Positions 16,160 through 23,558 of a DNA stretch of 45,685 nt are shown here, piece by piece. The position numbers and the translations under genes were made by a program. Each line of letters begins with the position of its first letter. Position 1 is the first letter of the stretch. This DNA is from RUG754 sp045545455 (GTDB lineage: Bacteria > Bacillota > Clostridia > Peptostreptococcales > Anaerovoracaceae). The stretch covers positions 1 through 45,685 of the forward strand of contig JAZQAY010000010.1 of the NCBI GenBank assembly GCA_045545455.1, in the 5' to 3' direction. The notes under the pieces are model-generated. The model saw only the letters and a program-made list of their open reading frames with translations. It ran no database searches and was not told the DNA's origin.

Positions 16160-16882
16160 ATGAAACTTAATAATAAAATCGCGATCGTGACGGGAGGCGC
16201 TAAGGGTATAGGGTTCGAAATGTGCAGGCTTTTCAGTGCTGAAGGAGCCCGTGTTGTTTCTGCAGACATAGCGGAAGCAATATCAAAACCTCTTGATGGT
16301 GTGGAATATTATAGGCTTAACGTTGCTGATACCGCAGAGTGTTCTGCTTTTTTCGAATATATGAAAGAAAAATATGACAGAATGGATATTCTGGTAAATA
16401 ATGCAGGTATCACCAGAGATGCTATGACTAGAAAAATGACAGATGAACAGTGGGATCTGGTTTTAGACGTAGATCTTAAGGCCGCTTTCAATCTTGTAAG
16501 GCTTATCGGACCTCAGATGGAAGAAAACGGATATGGTGCGATCCTCAACATTTCGTCGGTAGTAGGAGAGTATGGTAATATTGGACAGGCGAACTACGCT
16601 GCAGCCAAAGCGGGATTGATGGGACTTACCAAAACATGGGCAAAGGAATTTGCCAGAAAGGGTGCTGCTGTCAGGGTCAATTGCATAACTCCGGGGTACA
16701 CTATGACCGATATTCTGAAAACCGTGCCTGAAGAACTGCTTAAAGACTTTGCGTCCAGGACTATGCTGGGAAGGCTTGGAGAGCCTGAAGAGATCGCAAA
16801 AGCAGCTCTTTTTCTGGTAAGTGATGATGCATCTTATATAACAGGTCAAACCCTCGCTGTCAACGGCGGCATGAGACTATGA
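16160..16882 (+). CDS. short-chain dehydrogenase/reductase (FabG-like)
   Basis: The 240-residue protein is a classical SDR. It has the nucleotide loop TGGAKGIGFE, the NNAG motif, a catalytic Ser in LNISSVVG, and YAAAK with Tyr and Lys. A C-terminal GQTLAVNGGMRL closes the fold. FabG-like SDRs interconvert 3-hydroxyacyl and 3-oxoacyl groups on ACP, CoA or as free acids. Standing between two BKACE-linked transcription units, it may oxidise a beta-hydroxy acid to the beta-keto acid the BKACE needs (inference). The ATG at 16160 is chosen because AAAGGAG ends 5 bases before it; an upstream in-frame GTG lies inside that site. It ends before a perfect hairpin. Confidence 0.92.
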   Translation: MKLNNKIAIVTGGAKGIGFEMCRLFSAEGARVVSADIAEAISKPLDGVEYYRLNVADTAECSAFFEYMKEKYDRMDILVNNAGITRDAMTRKMTDEQWDLVLDVDLKAAFNLVRLIGPQMEENGYGAILNISSVVGEYGNIGQANYAAAKAGLMGLTKTWAKEFARKGAAVRVNCITPGYTMTDILKTVPEELLKDFASRTMLGRLGEPEEIAKAALFLVSDDASYITGQTLAVNGGMRL

Positions 16883-16899
16883 TACAACGAAATATATTC

Positions 16900-16997
16900 A
16901 AAAAAGCATCAAGCCTTAGTTTTCAAACTAAGGCTTTCTTATTTATTCAGAGAAAATGAAAAAGTGGATATTATTATACTCTCGTTCAGGACCTGTC
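16900..16997 (-). ncRNA. possible sigma-54-driven small RNA
   Basis: The minus-strand sigma-54-type promoter at 17007-17023 has no gene downstream of it. A transcript starting near 16997 would reach the perfect hairpin at 16936-16911 and the T6 tract ending at 16900, giving an RNA of about 97 bases. The 482-bp gap that contains it encodes no plausible protein on either strand. A TTGACA followed by a TATAATAAT stretch in the same direction could be a second, housekeeping promoter. This is a prediction from signals only; antisense read-through into the SDR gene is the alternative. Confidence 0.3.
16911..16943. terminator. perfect hairpin terminator after the SDR gene
   Basis: A perfect 12-bp stem (16911-16922 with 16925-16936) and a two-base gap, followed on the plus strand by tcttattt. 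On the minus strand it is followed by five bases and then T6, so it may also stop minus-strand RNA. Confidence 0.85.
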
Positions 16998-17006
16998 AAA
17001 TTATAA

Positions 17007-17023
17007 AGCAAACGCTGTGCCAA
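17007..17023 (-). promoter_or_regulatory. orphan sigma-54 (-24/-12) promoter
   Basis: The minus-strand sequence is TTGGCACAGCGTTTGCT, an excellent RpoN match. Over the 16-base core it differs at one position from the promoter at 16059-16075. It points back toward the 3' end of the SDR gene, with only the hairpin region in between. Confidence 0.7.
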
Positions 17024-17060
17024 TACGGTTAAAAACTTTAAAAGCTGTGGTAGATAGCCA

Positions 17061-17135
17061 TAATGACGATATATCGGCATTGAGGAAAAGAAGACATCAT
17101 CAGTATGATGAAATATCGACTAATAATGACGATAT
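17061..17135. repeat. candidate activator sites: direct repeat with 63-bp spacing plus dyads
   Basis: TAATGACGATAT occurs exactly at 17061-17072 and 17124-17135, a 63-bp period equal to six helical turns. The first copy is within a 20-bp near-palindrome (17062-17081, core CGATATATCG). The second forms ATATCG-N11-CGATAT (17113-17135). Between them is TCATCA-GTA-TGATGA (17097-17111). They lie about 145-220 bp upstream of the plus-strand sigma-54 promoter, a normal enhancer distance. Confidence 0.5.
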
Positions 17136-17174
17136 TACGACTTAAACATTTTGACATTTTATTGCGAATACTGA

Positions 17175-17236
17175 GCATAACACAATTATGCGCTTCAGCA
17201 CGTTAAAAGGTGTGCTGAAAGCACTATATATTGTGC
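17175..17236. repeat. cluster of inverted repeats upstream of the sigma-54 promoter
   Basis: Three dyads follow each other: GCATAA-N5-TTATGC (17175-17191), TTCAGCAC-N10-GTGCTGAA (17194-17219) and GCAC-N8-GTGC (17221-17236). Regulator binding is the simplest reading. The 16883-17364 gap otherwise holds only promoters, the hairpin and these repeats. Confidence 0.45.
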
Positions 17237-17277
17237 CTTTATTATATACAAAAAATTAACTACGCAACGTTAATGTT

Positions 17278-17294
17278 TTGGCATGTCTTTTGCT
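17278..17294 (+). promoter_or_regulatory. sigma-54 (-24/-12) promoter of the CoA-transferase-TRAP-thiolase operon
   Basis: TTGGCATGTCTTTTGCT, with GG at -24 (17280-17281) and GC at -12 (17292-17293). The predicted start is near 17305, about 60 bases before the ATG at 17365. The operon downstream includes a sigma-54 activator gene just past its terminator, which supports the call. Confidence 0.85.
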
Positions 17295-17364
17295 CATTAA
17301 TATCGTAAAACTGAATACATAAGATAGTTAATGCGGGACATGTTGTGTTAATGGAGGAAACTAT

Positions 17365-18672
17365 ATGAACAGTAAAGAGTTGCTTCAATATTATAAAGAC
17401 CACCTTACTACGGTAGACGAAGCTGTTAAGTTAGTAAAATCCGGTGATCTCATTATTGACGGTCATGGACATGGACGCTCTGAAATATTCGGACCTGCTC
17501 TTATGAAGAGAGCCGATGAACTTGAGGGTGTAAGGCTTACCACCGGATATAATCTCGGAAAGGCTCCTCACTGTGAGCCGCAGTACGAAGGACATTTCAG
17601 ACACCTTTCCATGTTTAACATCGCATCCACAAGGCAGGCGCATTGGGAAGGTAGGGCGGATTTCTTTTCAGGTCACTTTTCACAGCTTGAGAGAATATAT
17701 GCCTCGATGAAGCCGAATGTGCTTTTTACATCAGTAACTCCTCCCAATGAGGATGGATACGTTTCAATGGGACTTTCTGTTGATTTCACAAGAGCCATGG
17801 TGGACGTATGCCCTATAGTTATCGCACAGGTCAACAGAAATATGCCCTGGACTGAAGGAGATTCTGTCATTCCATGTGATAAGATAACCTGCTTCGTTGA
17901 AGAGGACACTGACATCTTCGAGATACCTGTTTCCTCAAATCCTTCGGAAGTTGATCTTAAGATCGCGGAACATTGCGCAGAACTCATTAAGGACGGTGAT
18001 ACACTGCAGATCGGAGTAGGTTCCATACCCGATACAGTTCTTTCGCTTCTCAGCAACCACAAGCATCTCGGCATACATACGGAACTCGGTTCCACCGGTA
18101 TTATGACGCTGATGAAGAAAGGTATCATAGATAACTCTATGAAGACTATAAATCCGGGCAAAGTGGTCTGCACCCTGATGGGAGGAACCAAGGAATTCTA
18201 TGATTTCGTAGATCATAATGATGATTTCGTGATGAGGAAGTCGTCTTACGTACTGAATCCTGCCACGATTTGTCAGCATAAGAACATGGTAGCTATGAAT
18301 TCGGCTATAGAAGTAGACCTTCTTGGACAGCTCAATTCGGAGATGATAGCCGGAAAGGAATTCTCCGGAGTAGGAGGTCAGGTAGATTTCCTCAGAGGAG
18401 CGATGATGTCTGAAGGAGGGAGATCCATCATATGTATGAGAGCTACTGCCAAGAAGGGAACACAGTCCACTATAGTTTCAAGACTGGCAGCCGGTACCGT
18501 AGTGACGGCTTCAAGATACGACGTCATGTACATAGTTACAGAGTACGGTATAGCATCCCTGTGGGGAAAGACGAACGCTGAGAGGGCTAAGGAGCTTATC
18601 AAGATAGCAGCTCCTCAGTTCAGAGAAGATCTTGAAAGAGATTACTATCAGTACATCCACAAAGTTGTCTGA
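17365..18672 (+). CDS. acetyl-CoA hydrolase/transferase family CoA-transferase, catabolic paralogue
   Basis: The 435-residue protein belongs to the same broad family as the enzyme at 9998-11311, with DEAVKLVKSGD near the N-terminus, LQIGVGSIPDTV, a likely catalytic Glu240 (IHTELGSTG) and GVGGQVDFLRGA. It should move CoA between an acyl-CoA and a free acid through a glutamyl-CoA intermediate. Its substrate-pocket stretch after the N-terminal motif (GHGHGRSEIFG) differs strongly from the paralogue, so another acid is likely. It is the first gene after the plus-strand sigma-54 promoter and has a GGAGG site. It may activate the imported acid or recycle CoA from the BKACE product. The exact acid is unknown. 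Confidence 0.88.
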   Translation: MNSKELLQYYKDHLTTVDEAVKLVKSGDLIIDGHGHGRSEIFGPALMKRADELEGVRLTTGYNLGKAPHCEPQYEGHFRHLSMFNIASTRQAHWEGRADFFSGHFSQLERIYASMKPNVLFTSVTPPNEDGYVSMGLSVDFTRAMVDVCPIVIAQVNRNMPWTEGDSVIPCDKITCFVEEDTDIFEIPVSSNPSEVDLKIAEHCAELIKDGDTLQIGVGSIPDTVLSLLSNHKHLGIHTELGSTGIMTLMKKGIIDNSMKTINPGKVVCTLMGGTKEFYDFVDHNDDFVMRKSSYVLNPATICQHKNMVAMNSAIEVDLLGQLNSEMIAGKEFSGVGGQVDFLRGAMMSEGGRSIICMRATAKKGTQSTIVSRLAAGTVVTASRYDVMYIVTEYGIASLWGKTNAERAKELIKIAAPQFREDLERDYYQYIHKVV

Positions 18673-18709
18673 TGCCAGAAGCTTAAGATGGAAATTAAAG
18701 GATACTGAC

Positions 18710-18731
18710 GCATCTGAGATACATCGGATGC
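18710..18731 (+). promoter_or_regulatory. hairpin between CoA-transferase and dctP
   Basis: An 8-bp stem GCATCTGA / TCGGATGC with one T·G pair and no T-run. It is probably an mRNA processing or stabilising element that helps raise dctP expression. Confidence 0.4.
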
Positions 18732-18776
18732 TTAGTATAAATAATTCGCTTTATTCTAGTTAAATAGGAGGAAAAA

Positions 18777-19814
18777 ATGAAAAAGATTTTAAGCGTACTG
18801 CTTATCCTCGCCCTTGTTTTCTGCTTCGCAGCATGCGGTGGCAGTTCATCAGATACAAGCGGCGGAGATGCTGCAGCAGAAGACGAGCCGGTAACACTCG
18901 TACTTGGAGGAGCTGCTTCCGGCGACACAAACCCTTATCTCATGAACGTTGAGTGGGCCAATGAATGGCTCCAGGAAAATGGTTCTACAGTTTCTATCGA
19001 AGCTAACTGGGGCTCCGTTCTCGGTTCAGAAACAGAGCTTGCTCAGAACGTAGCACTTGGTGACGTAGATATGTTCTCCATCGCAGACATGTCCACCACA
19101 GGAGTTGCTCCTAAGATGGCATTCGGAAACTTCCCCGGACTGTTCCCCGACTATGATGCTGTAAACGAAGCATGGTCACAGGATGGCTGGGCATTCAAGT
19201 TAGCTGACGAACTTCTTAATGAAGCCGGAATCAAGCTCGTAGGAGCCGGAGATAACGGATTCAGAATTATCTCGAATTCCAAGAGACCCGTTGAGAAGAT
19301 CGAGGACATCAAAGGACTCAAGATCAGAGTTCCCGAAAACAAGCTTCTACTGGCTATCTGGGAAAAGTTCGGAGCTCAGACTGCACCTATCGCACTTGGA
19401 GACCTCACAGCAGCTCTTCAGACCGGTACTGTAGATGGACAGGAACTCGGCGTTCAGCACTTCTATTCATTCGGATGGGTTGAATTCAACAAGTATCTCA
19501 CACAGCTGAACTATAACTATTCAGCTAACGTAATCTGCATCAACCTTGAAAAATTCAATAGCCTTTCAGAACAGCAGCAGTCCGACCTTCTTGCAGCATT
19601 TGATTATTCAACTGCTAAGATGAGAGACTATGTAAAGGAATTTGAGGCTAATGCTGTAGAGGAAATGACTGCTGAAGGACTTGAATACCTTCCTGCTTCC
19701 GATGAAATGAAGGATCAGTTCTATGAGATCGGTTACAACCTTGCTCACGAGGATACCTGGATGGAACTTCTTGGAGAGGATCTTGTAAACCAGATGTATC
19801 CCACTGAACCCTAA
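18777..19814 (+). CDS. dctP: TRAP transporter solute-binding lipoprotein, DctP family
   Basis: The 345-residue protein has a lipoprotein signal: a hydrophobic stretch after MKK and a lipobox FAAC with Cys20. A Gly/Ser/Asp linker and then a DctP fold follow. The family segment containing KRPVEKIEDIKGLKIRVPEN and the helix DLTAALQTGTVDGQE are clear; the Arg of KIRVP is the usual carboxylate-binding residue in TRAP receptors. It should bind an organic acid outside the membrane and hand it to DctQM. It has a strong AGGAGG site and a codon pattern suggesting higher expression than its neighbours. A strong hairpin separates it from dctQ. The ligand probably is the substrate of the BKACE pathway (inference). 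Confidence 0.95.
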   Translation: MKKILSVLLILALVFCFAACGGSSSDTSGGDAAAEDEPVTLVLGGAASGDTNPYLMNVEWANEWLQENGSTVSIEANWGSVLGSETELAQNVALGDVDMFSIADMSTTGVAPKMAFGNFPGLFPDYDAVNEAWSQDGWAFKLADELLNEAGIKLVGAGDNGFRIISNSKRPVEKIEDIKGLKIRVPENKLLLAIWEKFGAQTAPIALGDLTAALQTGTVDGQELGVQHFYSFGWVEFNKYLTQLNYNYSANVICINLEKFNSLSEQQQSDLLAAFDYSTAKMRDYVKEFEANAVEEMTAEGLEYLPASDEMKDQFYEIGYNLAHEDTWMELLGEDLVNQMYPTEP

Positions 19815-19828
19815 ATCAATTATATCTG

Positions 19829-19901
19829 AATAATCAAGCTTATGGCTTATTATTGCTAGCAATCGTTTATCAGCATGTGGGGGGATCCCCCACATGCTGA
19901 T
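19829..19901 (+). promoter_or_regulatory. tandem hairpins between dctP and dctQ, the second a perfect 15-bp stem
   Basis: A first stem-loop is at 19829-19854 (AATAAT...ATTATT with an inner AAGC/GCTT). A second, much stronger one pairs 19869-19883 with 19887-19901 (ATCAGCATGTGGGGG and its complement, loop GAT). Neither has a T-run. Such structures typically protect the 3' end of the binding-protein mRNA and lower expression of the membrane subunits. Confidence 0.65.
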
Positions 19902-19941
19902 GACACATTAATGGATATGTAATTCATTATAGGAGGAAAAA

Positions 19942-20511
19942 ATGGCTAAAGCTAAAGAATCAGGATGGTTCAGAGGGATAGTCAGACTTGAAAAGGGATT
20001 GTCAGGGATCATCAGCTGGATCTGTGCTGCTTGGTTTACAGCGATGATTTTGACTATGGTCTGGCAGGTCGTCAGCAGATTCATTCTGCATCTTTCCGTC
20101 CCCTGGACCGATGAGTTATCCAGATATTTGTGGATAACTCTGGCATTCGTTGGAGCCGGTGCAGCTGTTTCCGAGAATGCACATGTTGAAATAAACATAA
20201 TAGCATCCTTCTTAAAAGGGATTAAAGATGAAAAAAAGAAATATCGCATGGCAAAGATAAGCGATATTGTTAGATATATTATTCTTATAGGACTTTCTGT
20301 TTTCCTTGAATATCAGTGGATCAAATTCACAATGAAAGCCATGAAACTCGGACAGCTTTCGTCTGCAATGGAAATACCAATGACGCTTCCCTATATCATC
20401 ATAGATATAGGCGTAGCTTCGATCATTATCCATTCACTGTTCAGACTGATAATATCCTTTGTGGATCATGAGTCTATCATCGATCCTCAGGTAATAAAGG
20501 AGGGTGAGTAA
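19942..20511 (+). CDS. dctQ: TRAP transporter small membrane subunit, DctQ family
   Basis: The 189-residue membrane protein has four predicted membrane helices. The DctQ pattern is visible: FILHLSVPWTDELSRYLWI around residues 49-67, then FVGAGAAVSENAHVEI. It is the small subunit that docks with DctM in sodium-driven organic acid uptake. It follows dctP after a strong hairpin and has an AGGAGG site. The stop lies 3 bases before dctM, so these two are translated together. Family assignment is secure; ligand specificity lies with DctP. Confidence 0.93.
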   Translation: MAKAKESGWFRGIVRLEKGLSGIISWICAAWFTAMILTMVWQVVSRFILHLSVPWTDELSRYLWITLAFVGAGAAVSENAHVEINIIASFLKGIKDEKKKYRMAKISDIVRYIILIGLSVFLEYQWIKFTMKAMKLGQLSSAMEIPMTLPYIIIDIGVASIIIHSLFRLIISFVDHESIIDPQVIKEGE

Positions 20512-20514
20512 GAT

Positions 20515-21819
20515 ATGTCGATGATCATAGCGTTTTTCGTAGTTTTCCTTATTTTTGCATTCCTTAAGGTACCGGTAGGATTTTCTATCCTGATGGGAGG
20601 AATAGCAGGATACCTTGTAGGCGGCATACCTTTTAACACCTGGCCTGCAGCTCTGTTTGCAGGACTGGATTCATTTCCGCTTCTCGCCATACCCGCGTTT
20701 TTCCTTGCGGGAGACCTTATGGCAAGCGGCGGTATATCACAGGCAATAGTTGACTTCATCAACGCTATTGTAGGAAGACTCCGTGGCGCTTTAGGATGCG
20801 TACTCGTAATCACCTGCGCACTGTTCGGAGCTATCACAGGGTCTTCTGTAGCCACAGTATCTGCTGTAGGCAACATCCTTAAAGACCCTATGCTGAAGTC
20901 CGGATATGACAAGAAGTATTTCACCGCACTGATCTCTGCTTCAGGATTCCTCGGGACCCTGATACCACCGAGCGTACCCGGAATCATGTATGCTCTTGTA
21001 GCGAACCAGAAGGTCACAGACGTATGGATGTCTACAGTAGGCCCTGGAATTCTTCTTACAATACTTTATTGTATAGTTAACTATTTCATCTGCGGACGTA
21101 AGATGCCCAAGGTAAAGGAGCCTTTCTCCATGGCCGAATTCGGAAAGGGTGTGGGAAAGGCCACTCCTAAGGCGCTGGTTGCATTCATAATGCCTGCTAT
21201 TATTTTCGGCGGCGTATACGGGGGAGCATTCACCGCTACTGAAGCCGGAGCTGTAGCAGTAGTTTACGGAGTCCTTGCAGGTTGGGTGATCTATCCTCTT
21301 CTTTTCAAGATGAAACCGGATGAGACTCTTGTAAGGACTGTAAGAAAGTCAGCCATGTCATCCCTTACCATCGCGCTTCTTATCTGTACGGCGACGATAA
21401 TCGGAAGAATGGTTGCCCTTGGCGGAGTTACCAAGACTATCACAGCGTTCATGATGAACGTCACAGACAGCAAGGTAGTATTCCTTCTCATCTGCAACGT
21501 GCTTCTCATTCTGGTAGGCATGTTCCTTGAGACGAATACCGGAATCCTTCTGTTCTGCCCCATCCTTTGCCCTATCGCACAGGCATATGGCATCGATCTG
21601 GTACATTTCGGAGCTATGCTCCTTCTCAACCTTGAGATAGGTCTCTGCACACCTCCGTTCGCTGCAAACCTTTTCGTAGCATGCAAGATGACAAAGCTTT
21701 CAATTGATGAGATCCTTAAGGATATGATACCGTTCTTTGCGGTATGTATACCGGTTCTGCTGCTGACAACTTTCTGGGAGCCTTTTGCACTGTTCATTCC
21801 CAATCTGATCAACGGCTGA
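20515..21819 (+). CDS. dctM: TRAP transporter large permease subunit, DctM family
   Basis: The 434-residue protein is very hydrophobic, with about 12 membrane segments. DctM marks include LKVPVGFSILMGG near the start, AIPAFFLAGDLMASGGIS, GAITGSSVATVSAVG and SGFLGTLIPPSVPGIMYA, and the late LNLEIGLCTPPFAANLFV. It forms the transport channel of the TRAP system and uses the sodium gradient. It starts 3 bp after dctQ with its ribosome binding site inside the end of dctQ. A thiolase gene with its own strong site follows after 49 bp, without a terminator between them. Confidence 0.95.
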   Translation: MSMIIAFFVVFLIFAFLKVPVGFSILMGGIAGYLVGGIPFNTWPAALFAGLDSFPLLAIPAFFLAGDLMASGGISQAIVDFINAIVGRLRGALGCVLVITCALFGAITGSSVATVSAVGNILKDPMLKSGYDKKYFTALISASGFLGTLIPPSVPGIMYALVANQKVTDVWMSTVGPGILLTILYCIVNYFICGRKMPKVKEPFSMAEFGKGVGKATPKALVAFIMPAIIFGGVYGGAFTATEAGAVAVVYGVLAGWVIYPLLFKMKPDETLVRTVRKSAMSSLTIALLICTATIIGRMVALGGVTKTITAFMMNVTDSKVVFLLICNVLLILVGMFLETNTGILLFCPILCPIAQAYGIDLVHFGAMLLLNLEIGLCTPPFAANLFVACKMTKLSIDEILKDMIPFFAVCIPVLLLTTFWEPFALFIPNLING

Positions 21820-21868
21820 TCTCAGGTCAAAATAAATAAAAAAAAATAATAGAAGGAGGGTAACTGTA

Positions 21869-23074
21869 ATGATCAACAACATAGTAATCGTGAGTGCTTG
21901 CCGTACACCTTTTGATAAGTTCGGCGGAGCAATGAAATCCATACCCAGTTTCGAACTGGCTGCAGACGTAATGGTAAAGTGTCTCGAAAGAGTGGATTTT
22001 AAAAAGGAAGACGTACCTTTTATCACATACGGCACAACTATACATGCCGAAGTCGGACCTTATGTCAACGTTCCTGTGAGACAGGCCCTCCTTAAGGCAG
22101 GATTTCCTGCCACAACTAAATCTGTAACTGTAGACAGAGCTTGCTGCTCATCAATGACAGGACTCATGTGGGCGTGCCGAGAGATCCAGGTGGGTGAGGT
22201 AGACGTTGCGCTTGCAGTAGGTGCAGAGAACCTGTCAAATGTTCCTTATCTTGTAGATTCCAAAGTAAGATGGGGTCTCAAGCTGGGAACTACGGATTTC
22301 TTTGACGTAAATGCAGGATTCAACTACATAGGATTTGGCCCGGTTTCCGTTGACGCTGATACCGTAGCAAAAGAGTACGGAGTAGACCGTCTGGAAATGG
22401 ATGAATGGTCATTAAGATCACATAAGAAATATAAGGAAGCCTATGATGCAGGCAAATTCAAAGACGAGGTAGTACCTTACGTCGTTCATGAGAAGAAGGG
22501 CGACATTGTGATGGAAGCTGACGTAGCTCCACGTCCGGATAGCACCCTCGAGTCCCTTTCCAAGTTAAGGCCGGTATACGGAACAGAAGCTATAACTGCC
22601 GGAAATTCACCGGGACTTAACACCGGAGCTTCCGCGATACTTATTATGACGGAAGATAAGGCTAAGGAATATGGACTTGAACCTTTAGCATATATCAGAG
22701 ACTTCGATTGCCAGTGTTCAGACCCCCAGAACATAGCAACTGTTCCGGCGCTTGTTACCAAATCGCTTCTTAAGAGGAACGACCTTGTTCCTGAAGATCT
22801 TGATCTTGTAGAGATAAACGAAGCCTTCGCTGCAATGCCGCTTGTTTCCTCTAAGATCATAACTGACGGAGATCCTGAAAGAAGGAAGGCATTCCTTGAA
22901 AAGACAAACGTGAATGGCGGAGCTGTTGCGATCGGACATCCTATGGGAGCTTCCGGTCTCAGACTCATAATGACTCTTATGTATGAGTTGAGAAGAAGAG
23001 GCAGAGGAAAGGGTATCGCCTGCCTTTGCGGTGGACTCGCACAGGGAGATGGCTTCCTGATCGAAGTAAAATAG
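21869..23074 (+). CDS. thiolase family protein with altered active-site loop
   Basis: The 401-residue protein aligns with thiolases over its length: catalytic Cys92, INEAFAAM, NGGAVAIGHPMGASG with the catalytic His, and a C-terminal Cys in CLCGGLAQG. The loop after the nucleophile reads ACCSSMTG instead of the usual VCGSG, and the C-terminal motif lacks the usual C-x-GGGMG form. These changes suggest another acyl-CoA substrate or tuned chemistry. In this operon it most likely splits acetoacetyl-CoA, or the 3-oxoacyl-CoA formed by the CoA-transferases, into acetyl-CoA units (inference). It has a GGAGGG site. It is only distantly like the thiolase at 6432-7613. Confidence 0.88.
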   Translation: MINNIVIVSACRTPFDKFGGAMKSIPSFELAADVMVKCLERVDFKKEDVPFITYGTTIHAEVGPYVNVPVRQALLKAGFPATTKSVTVDRACCSSMTGLMWACREIQVGEVDVALAVGAENLSNVPYLVDSKVRWGLKLGTTDFFDVNAGFNYIGFGPVSVDADTVAKEYGVDRLEMDEWSLRSHKKYKEAYDAGKFKDEVVPYVVHEKKGDIVMEADVAPRPDSTLESLSKLRPVYGTEAITAGNSPGLNTGASAILIMTEDKAKEYGLEPLAYIRDFDCQCSDPQNIATVPALVTKSLLKRNDLVPEDLDLVEINEAFAAMPLVSSKIITDGDPERRKAFLEKTNVNGGAVAIGHPMGASGLRLIMTLMYELRRRGRGKGIACLCGGLAQGDGFLIEVK

Positions 23075-23084
23075 GAGTCTTGAT

Positions 23085-23489
23085 ATGGACATTAAAAAGA
23101 TCGATCATGTAGGCATAGTCGTAAGAGATATCGATGAATCCATTCCCAAGTATGAAGAACTCCTAGGACTGAAATTCCGGAACAAGGAGTATAATGAGGA
23201 CTTTGATTGTTTCATTGGTTTCTTTGAATGCGGTGAAGTACTTGTGGAACTCGTACAGCCGCTGAGTCCCAGCAAAGCAATGACGTGGCTGGAGACCAGA
23301 GGCGAAGGCATCAACCACATATGTTACGAAGTGGATGATATCGAGGAAGCTTTTAAGGAAGCTAAAGACAATGACATGACTGATTATGAGAAGCCGCTTA
23401 CGGGAGCCGGAGATTCGAAGGTCTTTTTCTTGAGAGAAGAGAGATTATGCTCTGTACAAACTGAATTAGTTGAGCTTAAAAAACAGTAA
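23085..23489 (+). CDS. VOC-fold protein, methylmalonyl-CoA epimerase-like
   Basis: The 134-residue protein is a two-module vicinal oxygen chelate fold. It begins KKIDHVGIVVRDIDESI and has likely metal ligands His8, Glu55 or Gln58, His78 (GINHICYEV) and Glu127 (TELVE). This is closest in pattern to methylmalonyl-CoA epimerases. No mutase or carboxylase of the methylmalonyl pathway is in the window, so it may epimerise or isomerise another acyl-CoA made by the island. It follows the thiolase by 10 bp and is the last gene before a strong terminator. The specific reaction is unknown. Confidence 0.8.
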   Translation: MDIKKIDHVGIVVRDIDESIPKYEELLGLKFRNKEYNEDFDCFIGFFECGEVLVELVQPLSPSKAMTWLETRGEGINHICYEVDDIEEAFKEAKDNDMTDYEKPLTGAGDSKVFFLREERLCSVQTELVELKKQ

Positions 23490-23514
23490 AGGCTTCATAT
23501 ATTGAAGCCTTTTT
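23490..23514 (+). terminator. intrinsic terminator inside the catabolic island
   Basis: The stem AGGCTTCA / TGAAGCCT (23490-23497 and 23503-23510), a TATAT loop and TTTT. It closes the operon that starts at 17365. Only about 45 bases separate it from the activator gene and no clear promoter fits there, so partial read-through may supply the downstream genes. Confidence 0.85.
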
Positions 23515-23558
23515 ATCTTATTCGCGATGAACAGTGTTTTCTGACATGGGAGGAGAAC

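Noticed and set aside
23502..23558. TTG-started extension of the sigma-54 activator
   Set aside because: The start falls inside the terminator hairpin; the ATG at 23559 has a strong ribosome site.
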